A DNA stretch of 64,000 nucleotides, taken from positions 496,001-560,000 of the forward strand of contig CANMRM010000002.1 of NCBI GenBank assembly GCA_947500295.1. The letters run 5' to 3'. The DNA comes from an uncultured Kordiimonas sp. Its GTDB lineage: Bacteria; Pseudomonadota; Alphaproteobacteria; Sphingomonadales; Kordiimonadaceae. This document shows, in pieces, positions 43,520-51,516 of this stretch. The notes beneath the pieces are model-generated. The model saw only the letters and a list, made by a program, of their open reading frames with translations. It did not search any database and was not told where the DNA came from. Every line of letters starts with the position of its first letter. Position 1 is the first letter of the stretch. The position numbers and the translations under genes are program-made.

Positions 43520-44235
43520 CGGTCCACCGGTTCTTCTGCGAGCGCTTTTCTACCGGAGAACATCGCCGAAACCAGGCTGCCGCCATGCCGGTTTTCTGTC
43601 CAGATAACAGCTGCGACGTGAATGACCACTAATGCCAGAATGACGTAAAAATTGGCGACATGCGTCGAGAGGTAACCGCTTCTGAATGCCCGCATTTCCT
43701 GGTAGGCGTCTGGATCAACCAAACTGCGATCATAAGGCAGGATCTGCGACGGATCCACGCCCGGCGCTGCCACCCACTCAGCAATCATCCCGCCAAATGG
43801 TGGATAATAAATGTCTGTCCCGGCCAGAACCAATCCCGTTGTTGCCTGTAGCGTAAGAACCAGCAACAAGGCAGTCACCGCAAGGCGCCCAAGCGGGTTG
43901 TGGCCGAGGAATGAGGTTTTTTCACCCGCCATATAAGCCTTCAAGGCAGCTCCGTATCCGCTCCCAAAAGGCAAGAGAGCCCGCCAGCGTGCAAAAGGCC
44001 CACCAACAAACGCCCAGAAAAGCCGCCACGCCAGATTGAGGGCAAACACATAGCCCGCGTAGACATGTACAGTCTTCAACACCACCTTGCCATCATTGGT
44101 TGCACCAAGGGCACCAGCGTTCAGAAGTGCAACGCCGCAGGCAATCAGCACGAGCATTGACAACAGATTTACCCAATGGAAAATTCGCGTCGTGCGATCC
44201 CAAACCTTGTATTCCGTCAAAGTCTTGCCAGCCAT
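43510..44235 (-). CDS. Cytochrome b561/HupC-type diheme membrane protein
   Basis: 241 residues with four to five membrane helices of the cytochrome b561/Ni-Fe-hydrogenase b-subunit family. Heme-ligand histidines are visible in RIFHWVNLLSM (helix 1), KTVHVYAGYVFALNLAWRLF (helix 2), and late STHVANFYVILALVVIHVAA (helix 4). It transfers electrons between the quinone pool and a periplasmic partner, commonly a cytochrome c or a dehydrogenase, none of which is adjacent. The C-terminus is cytoplasmic and charged. AAGGGGGCA precedes the start. It overlaps the convergent AsnB-like gene by 10 bp. Confidence 0.88.
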   Translation of the reverse strand: MAGKTLTEYKVWDRTTRIFHWVNLLSMLVLIACGVALLNAGALGATNDGKVVLKTVHVYAGYVFALNLAWRLFWAFVGGPFARWRALLPFGSGYGAALKAYMAGEKTSFLGHNPLGRLAVTALLLVLTLQATTGLVLAGTDIYYPPFGGMIAEWVAAPGVDPSQILPYDRSLVDPDAYQEMRAFRSGYLSTHVANFYVILALVVIHVAAVIWTENRHGGSLVSAMFSGRKALAEEPVDRQD

Positions 44236-44306
44236 GATTGCCCCCTTGATTTTTGGTTCGTTGAAAAATGCAGCGCCATATTGTCTGAGTCAAGCAACCG
44301 ACACCA

Positions 44307-44771
44307 CTAAGCGGTGGTTGGAGGATATTGAGCCTTAAAAGTAAAAGCGCTTGGCGAAGGTCCATGATCCTGCAGGTGGTGCAATCGCTCAACCGCTTCT
44401 TCCGGGGATGGCCGATGTCCCTTTGGCACCCACCAGAGCACAAGATGGCTTTCTTTCGGCATATGGAACCATTCTTTCCGCCGGGCCATAATTTTGGTGT
44501 GGGCGGAGCGATAGGTGAAATGGTGCAAACTGGCCACATCCCGCCAAACCGACATGTTCACAATAGTATCATCACCAAGCGGGTTGAAATCCAACGCGTT
44601 GCCGACTTCATCCTGCAAGCGCCAAATAAAACCATCTGACCTGTCAGCCAGTGCGTTGATTTCATCAAGGGCGTTAACAAAACCCGCAACTTCCGGCGCA
44701 TCACGGCTGGTCAGAAATCTTGCAACATTTAGCTGTGCCAACTCGTGGTACAGGTTCGGCTTACTGCTCAT
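44307..44771 (-). CDS. DUF3291 domain-containing protein
   Basis: 154 residues of the DUF3291 family: it opens LYHELAQLNVARFLTSRDAP and contains DGFIWRLQDEVGNALD, IVNMSVWRDVASLHHFTYRS, and KESHLVLWWVPKGHRPSPEE. The fold is thought to be a dimeric alpha/beta barrel like antibiotic-biosynthesis monooxygenases; no cofactor motif is visible. Cytoplasmic, function unknown. GAGGGC stands before the ATG. It lies 22 bp after the TfoX-like gene on the same strand and 71 bp upstream of the cytochrome gene, so the three may be cotranscribed. Confidence 0.85.
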   Translation of the reverse strand: MSSKPNLYHELAQLNVARFLTSRDAPEVAGFVNALDEINALADRSDGFIWRLQDEVGNALDFNPLGDDTIVNMSVWRDVASLHHFTYRSAHTKIMARRKEWFHMPKESHLVLWWVPKGHRPSPEEAVERLHHLQDHGPSPSAFTFKAQYPPTTA

Positions 44772-44793
44772 ATGCCCTCACGTTTGCAGCTTT

Positions 44794-45180
44794 TCAGGCT
44801 TTCGCCAGCCTTTTCTTTTTCTTTGCAGGTTTGCGTTTTTTGGGTGGTTCCGTGTCGATAAAGTCGAGCGCCAGGGAAACCCAATGCACAAGTTGCTCAT
44901 CGGTTTCGAATCCGCCCTTTTCGACAAGCAGAATGGACTTCATGATACGGCCGGTGAAGTCACACAATCGGGCGTACGGATTGTCGAGTTGTGACGCGGC
45001 ACGGATGTCTCCGCATCGCACCATCAACTCGCTGCCCTGTCCTTCACCCGAAACACCTACCGCCATATGCCCTTTCACCATAAAGCACAGGCCACCAAAC
45101 ATTTTACGTTCTTCAAAATCGCGATCTTGCGTGACAAGGACCATCCGGATGCGCGCCGCCATATCCTGATCAAAGGCCAT
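44794..45180 (-). CDS. TfoX/Sxy N-terminal-domain protein
   Basis: 128 residues: MAFDQDMAARIRMVL opens a TfoX N-terminal domain with ERKMFGGLCFMVKGHMAVGV and YARLCDFTGRIMKSILLVEK, ending in a very basic tail (KKRKPAKKKKRLAK). TfoX/Sxy proteins regulate competence in gammaproteobacteria, but the free-standing N-terminal domain in alphaproteobacteria has no proven role. The Lys-rich tail suggests nucleic-acid binding. I start at ATG 45180, which has GGGGAAG upstream. The frame continues open far upstream, but that part lies antisense to two plus-strand genes and is not protein-like. Confidence 0.87.
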   Translation of the reverse strand: MAFDQDMAARIRMVLVTQDRDFEERKMFGGLCFMVKGHMAVGVSGEGQGSELMVRCGDIRAASQLDNPYARLCDFTGRIMKSILLVEKGGFETDEQLVHWVSLALDFIDTEPPKKRKPAKKKKRLAKA

Positions 45181-45363
45181 AATGCTTCCCCCGCTTCGGC
45201 TAACAACAGCAGCAACCCTACTACTTTGTAGCGGGTTCGCAAGCCGCACTTTACGGCGCTCCGGTAAACTATCGTGTAACATTATCACGTAAATGCGAAT
45301 TGCACCCAGCCCCCTCGCTCGCCCACACTGGACTAGAGCAAAACTGCAAGGGGGAAGCAGGCC

Positions 45364-45768
45364 ATGATTGCAGAACGAATTCAGCTCGTTGGCTGGATAA
45401 TCTTCATCTTCTATTATTTTTCCGCAAAATATTTTGTTGGCGGGTTCACCGGGTTTTCGATTGGCTATCTCGTCAGCGTGATCATGCTGGTAATGCTGAC
45501 AGCGATAATACCCTTCTATACTGCCAAGTGGTTGACTCAGCGAACAACGGGTGTGCCCGCATTTGCAACAGCGTTGATTTTGCCCACAGCGCTGACCGCA
45601 GTCGGACTCAGCCTCTATTTCGTTGTTTTCATCGCACCCAACTATCCTTCGATCACGCTGCCCGGCATTCTGCACCGGGCGGTTGAGCCGGGCGTAGCGA
45701 TCAGCGTTCTGTTGCTGATCCCTCTTCTTGCCAGTCTCATGCGCTCTGAAGAAGCGACAGATGCTTAG
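45364..45768 (+). CDS. Small membrane protein, uncharacterised
   Basis: 134 residues with four hydrophobic segments (for example VGWIIFIFYYFSAKYFVGGF, LVSVIMLVMLTAIIPFY and GVAISVLLLIPLLASLM). No family motif that I recognise; inner membrane. AAGGGGGAAG before the ATG is a good ribosome binding site. Its last 8 bp overlap the start of the SMP-30-like gene, so the two are translationally coupled and probably functionally linked. Confidence 0.72.
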   Translation: MIAERIQLVGWIIFIFYYFSAKYFVGGFTGFSIGYLVSVIMLVMLTAIIPFYTAKWLTQRTTGVPAFATALILPTALTAVGLSLYFVVFIAPNYPSITLPGILHRAVEPGVAISVLLLIPLLASLMRSEEATDA

Positions 45769-46696
45769 GGCCTGCCTCGCGTTCGGCCTGATTCTGTGGA
45801 CAGGCACCAATACCGCGTTCGCGCAGGTTCGCGCCGGCGTCGGTGACCCAATGCCGGTGGAACTGTTTGTTGATGAGCCTTTCAACGGAACAGAAGGCAT
45901 AACCTTCAACAACGAAGGGCGCCTGTTTGTTTCCGGCAATCGAGCGGTGTGGGAAATTATGCCAGATGGCAGCACTCGCAAGCTTGCAGACCTGGACAGC
46001 AATCTCGGGCTTGCGGCTTTTGGTGAGCGGGACCTACTTGCCGCAGACTTCGGGCCCACAAACGCTTTTCGTCAACACAGAAACAGTGACGGTGTTGTCT
46101 GGCGCATAACGCCCGAGGGCGAAAAGACCGCCTTTGTAACCGGTATTGGTGACCCGAATGCAATTCTGGTGCGCGATGATGGCTCGTTATTGATTTCGGA
46201 TGATGCCACCAACGAGATTTTCTCGTTTGATGAAGAAAACGGGCTCCGGCTGTTCACTACAGCGGTCAATCATCCAAACGGCATAGCTCTGTCGCACGAT
46301 CGTCGAACGCTCTATGTGGCACAGATTTTCAAAAGCATCCGACCCGTTATTCGGGATGACAGCCTGTGGGCAATTTCCCTCACCGCAGACGGAACACCAG
46401 AAAACAAAGCCCCCAGACTAGTCGCAAAAACTGGCCCGATGGCCGCCAACGATGGCCTTGCAATCGACCGGGAGGGTCGTATCTACATCGCTGCGAATGG
46501 CCCAGCGGGAGAAGTTTGGCGTTACGATCCCGAAACGGAATTCGTCAGCCTGATTGCCGGCAATATGCCGGGTGCTGCGAGCCTTGCGTTTGGGCGGGGC
46601 GCGTTTGGCGAAGACATGCTTTATGTTACCACCACCTTTTCGGGCGGTGCGGGCGGCAAGGTGTATCGGATAAAAACCGACACCGCTGAAAAATAA
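45761..46696 (+). CDS. Exported SMP-30/gluconolactonase-like beta-propeller
   Basis: 311 residues with a signal peptide (LRACLAFGLILWTGTNTAFA). The rest is a six-bladed beta-propeller of the SMP-30/gluconolactonase/NHL class, with blades such as FNGTEGITFNNEGRLFVSGN, GIGDPNAILVRDDGSLLISD, NHPNGIALSHDRRTLYVAQI and NDGLAIDREGRIYIAANGPA. Conserved E (TEGIT), N (HPNGIA) and D (NDGLAID) positions fit the divalent-metal site, so lactonase activity on a sugar or other lactone is plausible. It is periplasmic. It overlaps the small membrane protein gene by 8 bp. Confidence 0.87.
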   Translation: MLRACLAFGLILWTGTNTAFAQVRAGVGDPMPVELFVDEPFNGTEGITFNNEGRLFVSGNRAVWEIMPDGSTRKLADLDSNLGLAAFGERDLLAADFGPTNAFRQHRNSDGVVWRITPEGEKTAFVTGIGDPNAILVRDDGSLLISDDATNEIFSFDEENGLRLFTTAVNHPNGIALSHDRRTLYVAQIFKSIRPVIRDDSLWAISLTADGTPENKAPRLVAKTGPMAANDGLAIDREGRIYIAANGPAGEVWRYDPETEFVSLIAGNMPGAASLAFGRGAFGEDMLYVTTTFSGGAGGKVYRIKTDTAEK

Positions 46697-46736
46697 CTCT
46701 GGATGCGGGACAGTAGAATCGCATCCTGAAATCAAC

Positions 46737-46766
46737 GGCAGAGGCGCGGGGAACGGCACCTCTGCC
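46737..46766. terminator. Hairpin between convergent SMP-30-like and GST genes
   Basis: An 11-bp stem with one mismatch (GGCAGAGGCGC / GCACCTCTGCC) and an 8-nt loop. It is placed between the two stop codons but lacks a T-run on either strand. Confidence 0.5.
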
Positions 46767-46776
46767 GCCAGCAAAG

Positions 46777-47379
46777 CTAAGCCGCAGACACAAATTCCTT
46801 GTTTTCCTTGGCAAAACCAGCCTGAAACTCCGGCAGCGTGGCAACGCGCTTCACCAGCGCACGCACATTGTCGCCCACATCAATTTTTACCGCAGGGAAA
46901 TAAGCATTCCACCCCGTGTAAACTGCGAGCAGATAGTCGACAATACTGGCGTCACCGCCAACCATCACATCCTGCTCCGCCAGCCGGTCATTAACAATCG
47001 CCCAGGTCTCTGTCAGCTTGTCAGCGAGCTTTTGCATCAAAGCCGCTTTGTCGGCACTGTCTTCCATAGCACCATTGACGGAAAACAGCTTGGAGTACGC
47101 AGGGTGAAGGGTCGCATAGTTGAACATCAGCCACCTGAGGAAAACCGGGTCCTCAACAACTGGATTGCCGTGTTTGCGCAGCAAATATAAGGCAATCGCT
47201 GCCCCTTCGGTAATGACCAAATCACCATCAACAAGCGCCGGCACCTGCCCAGTTGGCGACACAGACTTGTAATTGTCCAGTTCGCTTGGGTTAATCACAT
47301 CGAAATCGAGGCCCAGCTTGCTCATCAGGACTGTAATACCTGAGGAACAGGAACCGGGAAGGGAATAAAGGGTATACAT
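46777..47379 (-). CDS. Glutathione S-transferase family protein
   Basis: 200 residues. The N-terminal thioredoxin-like domain begins MYTLYSLPGSCSSGITVLMS, with the catalytic Ser/Cys near residues 10-12, and has the glutathione-binding GQVPALVDGDLVITEGAAIA (cis-Pro and Glu-Gly/Ala). The helical C-terminal domain has SIVDYLLAVYTGW. It conjugates glutathione to electrophiles or isomerises them. AAGGAGAG stands before the ATG. It is 30 bp downstream of the nitronate monooxygenase gene in the same direction; both are divergent from an HxlR regulator, suggesting an electrophile or quinone stress unit. Confidence 0.92.
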   Translation of the reverse strand: MYTLYSLPGSCSSGITVLMSKLGLDFDVINPSELDNYKSVSPTGQVPALVDGDLVITEGAAIALYLLRKHGNPVVEDPVFLRWLMFNYATLHPAYSKLFSVNGAMEDSADKAALMQKLADKLTETWAIVNDRLAEQDVMVGGDASIVDYLLAVYTGWNAYFPAVKIDVGDNVRALVKRVATLPEFQAGFAKENKEFVSAA

Positions 47380-47409
47380 GAAACTCTCCTTTGAATGAGT
47401 TTGAGGGGG

Positions 47410-48471
47410 TTATTGAAAGTCTCCGGCCAAAGCCTGCAGCAGGTCTGCCGCATCAGTATGCTTCAGCAGCGGTGCACCCTGCCCCGCATACAAGGACGCA
47501 TAGTTGCTGTTGTTTTGCGTGGTCGAAGCGCTTTTGATCGGTGCCGTAAAATAACTCTGGACCGGGAACGCAGCAGGCAGCTCTTCGCTGAGCTCAATGT
47601 CCCGGATGAAATCGTTTTCGATAAAGCGTGCAAGCCGCCCGGTGAAGGCGCGGCTGAGCACAGTATGGCGCGCGCGGTCAGTCATCAGGACATCCCGGTG
47701 CAGATCGCTTGTGCCGGATTGACTGCACGCCAGAAAGGCAGTGCCCACCTGCACGCCCTGCGCGCCAAGCGCCATGGCCGCCCGAACGCCGCGCACGTCA
47801 GCGATACCACCGGCAGCAATCACTGGAAGGTCAACCGCATCCACGATTTGCGGCACCAGCGCCAACGTACCGGTCAGGCAATCTTCCGGCGCTTTCAGGA
47901 AAGAAACCCGGTGACCACCGGCTTCAAACCCTGTTGCAACAATCACGTCAACACCATCGGCTTCAAGAGCAATGGCTTCTTCCATTGTGGTTGCAGTGCC
48001 AATGGTAACGATGCCCCTGGCGCGGCATGCCTCAATGATGTGCCTGCCCGGCACACCATACACAAAACTGAGTGCAGGCGGTGCGGCAGCGATGGCAGCT
48101 TCTACCTGCTTTTCAAAGTCATGGGAAAACACGTCCGTGAACTCGGGAGGGTCTATGTCCAGCTTCCTGTAATGGGGTTCAAAAGCACGCAGATAGCTGT
48201 CAAATTTCGTCCGGCTGATGCTGTCAATATGATGGTCTCGGTTTGAAACCCACAGGTTGATCGCAAAAGCAGCCCTGGTCGCCTTACGGATATCCTGCAC
48301 CAGCGCTTTGATTGCGTCAGGTGCCAGGTGATGTGCGCCAAAAGACCCCAAGCCGCCCGCGTCCGAAACGGCCGAAAGCAGGTCTATGCTCGACAGGCCA
48401 CCCCCGAAAGGGCCCTGAACAATGGGGAAACGGATACCCAGTTTTTGTGTAAGTACGTTGGTGAACGGCAT
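47410..48471 (-). CDS. Nitronate monooxygenase (2-nitropropane dioxygenase family)
   Basis: 353 residues, an FMN-dependent TIM-barrel enzyme that oxidises alkyl nitronates. It opens TQKLGIRFPIVQGPFGGGLS. FMN-binding landmarks are VDVIVATGFEAGGHR, LPVIAAGGIADVRGVRAAMA and ALGAQGVQVGTAFLAC. The flavin-linked region GTATTMEEAIAL is typical. I prefer the ATG at 48471, which has GAGGAG 6 nt upstream; the ATG two codons earlier abuts that site. It heads a two-gene operon with the GST. The family is often mis-assigned, and enoyl-reductase (FabK-like) relatives exist. Confidence 0.88.
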   Translation of the reverse strand: MPFTNVLTQKLGIRFPIVQGPFGGGLSSIDLLSAVSDAGGLGSFGAHHLAPDAIKALVQDIRKATRAAFAINLWVSNRDHHIDSISRTKFDSYLRAFEPHYRKLDIDPPEFTDVFSHDFEKQVEAAIAAAPPALSFVYGVPGRHIIEACRARGIVTIGTATTMEEAIALEADGVDVIVATGFEAGGHRVSFLKAPEDCLTGTLALVPQIVDAVDLPVIAAGGIADVRGVRAAMALGAQGVQVGTAFLACSQSGTSDLHRDVLMTDRARHTVLSRAFTGRLARFIENDFIRDIELSEELPAAFPVQSYFTAPIKSASTTQNNSNYASLYAGQGAPLLKHTDAADLLQALAGDFQ

Positions 48472-48506
48472 GGTCATCTCCTCGTCGGAGGAGTTTATAT
48501 AGGGAT

Positions 48507-48526
48507 CTAGTTACTTTTTGATACCT
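48507..48526. promoter_or_regulatory. Candidate second HxlR operator
   Basis: CTAGTTACTTTTTGATACCT matches the minus-strand site CTAGTTTACTTTTTGTAACC before the other HxlR gene, apart from a one-base deletion and two swapped bases near the end. It sits between the divergent nitronate monooxygenase and HxlR genes, 36 bp from the former's start. Confidence 0.6.
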
Positions 48527-48552
48527 ACTATCTTGAATATAGTTCATTATGT

Positions 48553-48571
48553 GGTAACCAATCGGTAACCA
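48553..48571. repeat. Tandem GGTAACCA repeats before the second HxlR gene
   Basis: GGTAACCA occurs at 48553-48560 and 48564-48571, an 11-bp period, i.e. on the same DNA face. Each contains the palindrome GGTAACC. They lie 25-43 bp before the HxlR start and may be additional operator half-sites. Confidence 0.5.
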
Positions 48572-48595
48572 GCTAACCGAACAGAAAGCGACACA

Positions 48596-48940
48596 ATGAT
48601 TGCCCGCCGCAAAAACAAGGTCGAAAGCCCCCCGGTCAACTGCCCGCTCAGCGAGTGCCTCAGCATTATCGGGGGCGCCTGGACACCCAACATCATCTGG
48701 TACCTGAGCGCGCAATCGCGCCGGTTCAGTGAACTCAAGGATGATCTACAGGGCATTTCACCCAAGGTTTTGACGCAGCGTCTCAAGAAACTGGAAGCCG
48801 AAGGCGTGGTAAACCGGGAAGTGATGCCTACCTCCCCACCAACGGTGGAATATTCCCTGACACCACTCGGCAACGAGCTGAAACCAGCCATTGAAGCCAT
48901 TGTCGAGGTTGGCCACAAGCTGAAAAGACTGAAAGGCTGA
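48596..48940 (+). CDS. HxlR-family transcriptional regulator
   Basis: 114 residues. The HxlR winged helix is clear: CLSIIGGAWTPNIIWYLSAQ followed by RRFSELKDDLQGISPKVLTQ and RLKKLEAEGVVNREVM. Cysteines C19 and C23 in VNCPLSECLSII include the N-terminal Cys position used as redox or electrophile sensor in YodB/HypR-like members. It is divergent from the nitronate monooxygenase-GST operon with candidate operator sites in the 124-bp gap, so it probably represses that operon and itself. It shares the family and a similar site with the regulator at 21673 but is a distinct protein. Confidence 0.91.
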   Translation: MIARRKNKVESPPVNCPLSECLSIIGGAWTPNIIWYLSAQSRRFSELKDDLQGISPKVLTQRLKKLEAEGVVNREVMPTSPPTVEYSLTPLGNELKPAIEAIVEVGHKLKRLKG

Positions 48941-49142
48941 TACCGCTCGTTCGACGTCCCTCCACCTGCGGGCGCAGCGCCACCCTGTGATGACCGTCAC
49001 AGACGAAGGCGCTACAAAAACCTACTCTCTAAAGATATGAAATCAACATATAGATGTATTTACTCATCTTATGGTATAGTTATGCAGTTGTGGAACGATG
49101 AGCCCCGCCAAAGGCTCGGATAACACAATCAGGGAGAGGGTT

Positions 49143-49826
49143 ATGGAACTATCACTTTTGGTCGATATGATTTTGGCGGCCGGTGCCCTGGGCACTGCCG
49201 CGTACGGCGTCGTGGACGGCTTCAAGTATTCGGACGGGTTTGCTTCCGCCGGCTTCAACCGCATTCAGGAAACCATGGGGGCCAACGCGTACGCGAGCCT
49301 CGGCAAAGCTTACGGCAATGGCTATGAAAACCTCCTGAGAGCCCAGTATCTTGAAGGCAGAAAGCAAGGAGAGCTGGTGCGCACCCTGCGTCAGGGCGTT
49401 CGCATTGGGCTGACCGAAAACAATGCCGCCGCGATGGCGGATGAAATTGGTGTCATTGAGGGCGAGGACCTGAAAGCCATAGCTGCAAATGTGCGGTCGG
49501 GCGAAGGCTTGTCCGACAATCAGAAAAACATGCTGTCCCGGTTCGAACTGGCTGTGGATGCGCGTGTGGATGCGGCGGTCGCCCTCGCTGACAAGTCCTA
49601 CAAATCAATCATGCAAATGCGCGCCTCGGTCGCGGCCATAGGTTTAGCGATGGTTGGTGCATTTGGTCTGCGTGAAGCGGGGGTTGCCAACATGAATTCT
49701 GGCACTGTAGAAACCCTGTTGCTTGCGCTGGTTGTGGGTGTGGCAGCCGTGCCGCTTGCCCCCATTGCCAAGGATGTGGCGAAAGCCGTGCAGTCAGCAG
49801 CCAAAGCAACACGGCGGCGCAAATGA
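49143..49826 (+). CDS. Uncharacterised membrane-anchored protein
   Basis: 227 residues that I do not assign to a family. One hydrophobic segment lies at the N-terminus (LSLLVDMILAAGALGTAAYG), then a soluble helical region (residues ~25-155) with repeated Ala/Gly/Asn motifs such as YASLGKAYGNGYENLLRAQY. Two hydrophobic segments near the C-terminus follow (ASVAAIGLAMVGAFGL and TVETLLLALVVGVAAVPLAP) and a basic tail. GGGAGAGG stands before the ATG at 49143. Its stop overlaps the next gene's start as ATGA, so translation of the membrane protein and the alpha/beta hydrolase is coupled; they probably work together. Confidence 0.75.
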   Translation: MELSLLVDMILAAGALGTAAYGVVDGFKYSDGFASAGFNRIQETMGANAYASLGKAYGNGYENLLRAQYLEGRKQGELVRTLRQGVRIGLTENNAAAMADEIGVIEGEDLKAIAANVRSGEGLSDNQKNMLSRFELAVDARVDAAVALADKSYKSIMQMRASVAAIGLAMVGAFGLREAGVANMNSGTVETLLLALVVGVAAVPLAPIAKDVAKAVQSAAKATRRRK

Positions 49827-50689
49827 CCTATTTGCTCTATTTGCGGGAGCCGGGCCGGAAAACCGGCGGGCCGGTAACCAGCGGGTATCTTGAAAACATC
49901 GCTGACGGCACAAGCGGCAGGCCCGCCGAAGACAGCCTCGCCCGTGCCAGCAGCATCATTTTCCTGTTCCATGGCTTCAACGTGGACCGGGATGAAGGCA
50001 AAGTCAGCCTCCAGGGCACAGCGAGCCACCTCATATCCCACCCGGACGCTGCCATTGTCGGTGTGCTCTGGCCGGGCGACCATTGGGTCGGCTTCCTGAG
50101 TTACCCTTTTGAGGGCGGCACGGCGGACGACTCCGCGCTCGAGCTGGTGCGCTTTATCGAGCGTGTTGTGCAACGTGGTGCAAACCTGTCGTTCGTCACG
50201 CACAGCCTCGGCACCCGCGTGGCGCTCGAAGCCATCGACCGGCTTTCTCTCATCAATGACGTGTCTGCGGTGCCTTATGAGCTGTCACGCGCCTGCCTGA
50301 TGGCTGCTGCGGTGAACGATTTCAGCCTTTCAGAGGACGAACGCTATGACAGTGCTGTTGAGAGCTGCGAGCGCGTTGCCGTCCTGTCGTCAAAGCGGGA
50401 CCGGGTACTGCGCTTTGCCTACCCGGCTGGCAACCTGCTGCACAGCTTTCTCCATTGGGACCGCGAAGCCGGGTTTGCGCTCGGCTACGGCGGGCCGAAA
50501 AAACTGCCGCCAAATGCTGTCAGCCACAAACCGATCCCCAAGGGGCGCAAGTCCCGTCACGGGCACTATCTGCCTGACTTTCCGCTGGGTGGCGGCGACA
50601 TGAATGAACGCAGCGACAAAAACCGGGTGTCCGCAGCTGAATATGCGGATGAATTCCTGAAAGGCAGCAGCAACCCGGACTATGACTGA
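49823..50689 (+). CDS. Alpha/beta-hydrolase, DUF900-like
   Basis: 288 residues without a signal peptide. It resembles the DUF900/COG4782-type alpha/beta hydrolases. The region SIIFLFHGFNVDRDEGKVSL carries the oxyanion HGFN, GVLWPGDHWVGFLSYPFE is the conserved WPS/WPG segment, and the nucleophile elbow is SFVTHSLGTRVALEAI. A late His is in SRHGHYLPDFPLGGGD, a plausible catalytic base. The substrate is unknown. The ATG is read within the stop of the membrane protein gene (4-bp overlap), the strongest hint to its partner. Confidence 0.78.
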   Translation: MTYLLYLREPGRKTGGPVTSGYLENIADGTSGRPAEDSLARASSIIFLFHGFNVDRDEGKVSLQGTASHLISHPDAAIVGVLWPGDHWVGFLSYPFEGGTADDSALELVRFIERVVQRGANLSFVTHSLGTRVALEAIDRLSLINDVSAVPYELSRACLMAAAVNDFSLSEDERYDSAVESCERVAVLSSKRDRVLRFAYPAGNLLHSFLHWDREAGFALGYGGPKKLPPNAVSHKPIPKGRKSRHGHYLPDFPLGGGDMNERSDKNRVSAAEYADEFLKGSSNPDYD

Positions 50690-50883
50690 CGCACAAGTTT
50701 GGCCCTCCCAGGCCTGGGGGCGGGCGGGTTCGATTGACCGGCTGTTTTATCGAGCCCGCCCGTACTCTTTTCCCGGTCACAGGTCGATTTTCGACTGGTG
50801 ACAACAAGCGAGTTCACGAGGCGCGCATTTCATGATACCGGGAAGCTCCCTGTTCCCCGCTTACCTGCCCGAAAGCCTCCCCC

Positions 50884-51156
50884 ATGCAAATCGATGTTGA
50901 ACTGATCGGATTTATCGCTGCCTTCCTCACTACCGGTGCCTTTGTGCCGCAGGCTGTGATGATCTGGCGCACGGATGACACACGCTCCATTTCGCTTGGC
51001 ATGTATACGATGATGACGGTGGGTATTGGTTTGTGGCTTGTCTATGCGCTTTATATCAACAGCGCCCCGATGATCGCAACCAATGTGGTGACCGGCACCC
51101 TTGCTGCCATGATTCTTTACAAAAAATACCGCCATGTGCGGGCGGGAAAGGCCTGA
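50884..51156 (+). CDS. SemiSWEET sugar transporter
   Basis: 90 residues with three membrane helices, the half-size bacterial SWEET/MtN3 (PQ-loop) protein that dimerises to form a sugar channel. The PQ motif is in TTGAFVPQAVMIWRTDDTRS, the other conserved part is ISLGMYTMMTVGIGLWLVYA, and the third helix holds the substrate Asn in MIATNVVTGTLAAMILY. It transports a mono- or disaccharide by facilitated diffusion; specificity is not predictable. Monocistronic by spacing (194 bp from the previous gene). Confidence 0.93.
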   Translation: MQIDVELIGFIAAFLTTGAFVPQAVMIWRTDDTRSISLGMYTMMTVGIGLWLVYALYINSAPMIATNVVTGTLAAMILYKKYRHVRAGKA

Positions 51157-51219
51157 GCGATCAGTCTTTGCTCCGCGCCGTCGGCGTTTTGCGACGGCAT
51201 ACAGGCGAGTATGTGCCGT

Positions 51220-51417
51220 TCAGGTCAGTTTGCGCCGCCTGAGGGTCGCGATGGCGGCACCAATGGCAGCACCCAGCGCAAGCCCCAAGCCGATATTGTC
51301 GTACGCTGCCCCCAGGGCGAGCCCGACGCAAATGCCGATCGCGACGGGAGCATCCGCCCGGTTGCGGCGCTGCGCCTGTTCTTTGACCGTTTCGTCCTTG
51401 TCGCTGTCCTCGCTCAT
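51220..51417 (-). CDS. Small glycine-zipper membrane protein
   Basis: 65 residues. A charged N-terminus (SEDSDKDETVKEQAQRR) precedes a glycine/alanine-rich hydrophobic segment with helix-helix packing repeats (AIGICVGLALGAAYDNIGLG, ALGAAIGAAIATL) and a basic end. Such glycine-zipper peptides insert in the membrane and often oligomerise. No clear ribosome binding site is seen before ATG 51417, and an in-frame extension exists to 51489, so the start is uncertain. Function unknown. Confidence 0.55.
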   Translation of the reverse strand: MSEDSDKDETVKEQAQRRNRADAPVAIGICVGLALGAAYDNIGLGLALGAAIGAAIATLRRRKLT

Positions 51418-51516
51418 GGCACTTTGCCCAACTTGTTGTTTTGCTTCTTGAAATAACCTTGGCGCGTTCAGCCCCTTGTTGCAAATCAATTCAGAATCGG
51501 CCCTGTAGACCGCCTG

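Noticed and set aside
45181-46059. Upstream extension of the TfoX-like frame
   Set aside because: It runs antisense through the small membrane protein and SMP-30-like genes and has low-complexity Ser/Arg/Cys composition; the ATG at 45180 has a proper ribosome binding site.
47395-48246. 283-codon plus-strand frame opposite the nitronate monooxygenase gene
   Set aside because: Antisense shadow; the minus-strand product has full family motifs and a good ribosome binding site.
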